A stretch of DNA of 40,961 nt from a virus. The position numbers and the translations under genes were made by a program. Position 1 is the stretch's first letter. Every line of letters starts with the position of its first letter. The stretch is taken from positions 1 to 40,961 of the IMG/VR virus record IMGVR_UViG_3300033144_003902; one strand, 5' to 3'. The notes beneath the pieces are model-generated. The model was given only the letters and a program-made list of their open reading frames with translations. It ran no database searches and had not been told where the DNA came from. Of the stretch, positions 40,713-40,961 are shown one piece after another.

Positions 40713-40961
40713 AGGGGCGCAAGCTGCCGCCGTCGCCGCTGGGGCCAGGCCAGGCTCAGCGGCTACTGGCGGCCTGCGGCGGCGGGTGGGCGGGCGAAAG
40801 GAACAGAGCGATTCTCGCGGTGCTGTGGCGCGGCGGGCTCCGCTCCAAGGAATGCGTCGACCTCGAGGTCCAGGACCTGGTCGAGCTCGAAAGCGGCGGA
40901 ATGAAAGTAACAGTCCGGGAGCCGAAGGGAGCGCACCGCGAGCGCCACCCGACGCCACCGA
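40709..40961 (+). CDS. Tyrosine recombinase (integrase), N-terminal part, cut by window end
   Basis: GTG 40709 overlaps the previous stop (GTGA). The visible 84 residues begin directly at the catalytic domain: LGPGQAQRLLAAC, ERNRAILAVLWRGGLRSKECVDLEVQDLV, MKVTVREPKGAHRERH. The Arg of GLRSKE is the first catalytic Arg, and KGAHRER holds the catalytic Lys region. The usual N-terminal core-binding domain before it is absent, so this is a catalytic-domain-first integrase, unless the start lies elsewhere. It indicates a temperate phage or prophage. The rest of the gene and any att site lie beyond the window. Confidence 0.85.
   Translation, partial: MKGRKLPPSPLGPGQAQRLLAACGGGWAGERNRAILAVLWRGGLRSKECVDLEVQDLVELESGGMKVTVREPKGAHRERHPTPP

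Noticed and set aside
1-40961. tRNA genes, CRISPR arrays or insertion sequences
   Set aside because: No cloverleaf with TTC-loop sequence, no regularly spaced repeats and no transposase were noticed; a dedicated tRNA scan was not possible.

Overview
The window is a GC-rich, almost gap-free segment of a tailed-phage genome or prophage. It is most likely a temperate, short-tailed (podovirus-type) phage of a Gram-negative bacterium. The virion genes match the P22/SU10/BPP-1 style: an SU10-type major capsid protein, a P22-like portal, an SU10-type adaptor, a P22 gp10-like tail hub and internal virion proteins, with no tape-measure or sheath gene. The host is inferred to have two membranes because the lysis cassette carries an overlapping spanin-like pair with a lipobox lipoprotein. 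Temperate lifestyle is inferred from the start of a tyrosine recombinase gene at the right edge. Both window edges cut genes (a RecT-like recombinase at the left, the integrase at the right), so the genome continues on both sides. I see no tRNA, rRNA, CRISPR array, insertion sequence, reverse transcriptase or phage RNA polymerase.

Layout. (1) 1-1394, plus strand: the C-terminal part of a RecT-like protein and a conserved phage gene, ending at a hairpin between convergent operons. (2) 1445-32454, minus strand, read right to left: one long late operon. It encodes a small-terminase candidate, a small structural gene, the large terminase, portal, scaffold candidate, capsid, head-tail connector genes, tail hub, a GNAT-like protein, three internal virion proteins, a 2892-residue polyvalent protein, two tail fibres, several small tail or appendage proteins, a LamG-like protein, and a lysis cassette (holin candidate, overlapping spanins, GH108 endolysin). 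(3) 32455-32766: the noncoding late-leader region with a strong terminator hairpin. (4) 32767-36077, minus strand: an accessory operon of small genes. It includes a protein with a C-terminal Acb2/Tad1-type hairpin domain (cyclic-nucleotide sponge family, anti-CBASS/anti-Thoeris) and a RyR-domain protein two genes upstream. (5) 36078-36493: a divergent control region with direct repeats around an AT-rich promoter-like spot. (6) 36494-40961, plus strand: the early/regulatory operon, with ribbon-helix-helix and XRE regulators, several small conserved phage proteins, Cys-rich and zinc-ribbon proteins, a DUF7227-like protein, a small helix-turn-helix protein and the integrase.

How it works together. 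The divergent regulators probably choose between the rightward early/integration operon and the leftward accessory operon. The early operon leaves the window at the right; if the genome is circular it would re-enter at the left as the RecT region. The late operon then builds the capsid, packages DNA, assembles the ejection machinery and lyses the cell. Neighbouring genes mostly overlap by 1-4 bases (ATGA, GTGA, TGATG, TAATG, TAGTG), which implies pervasive translational coupling. The few real gaps (after the capsid gene, before the large terminase, before the holin candidate, and in the two leaders) nearly all contain strong inverted repeats, so they are probably control points.
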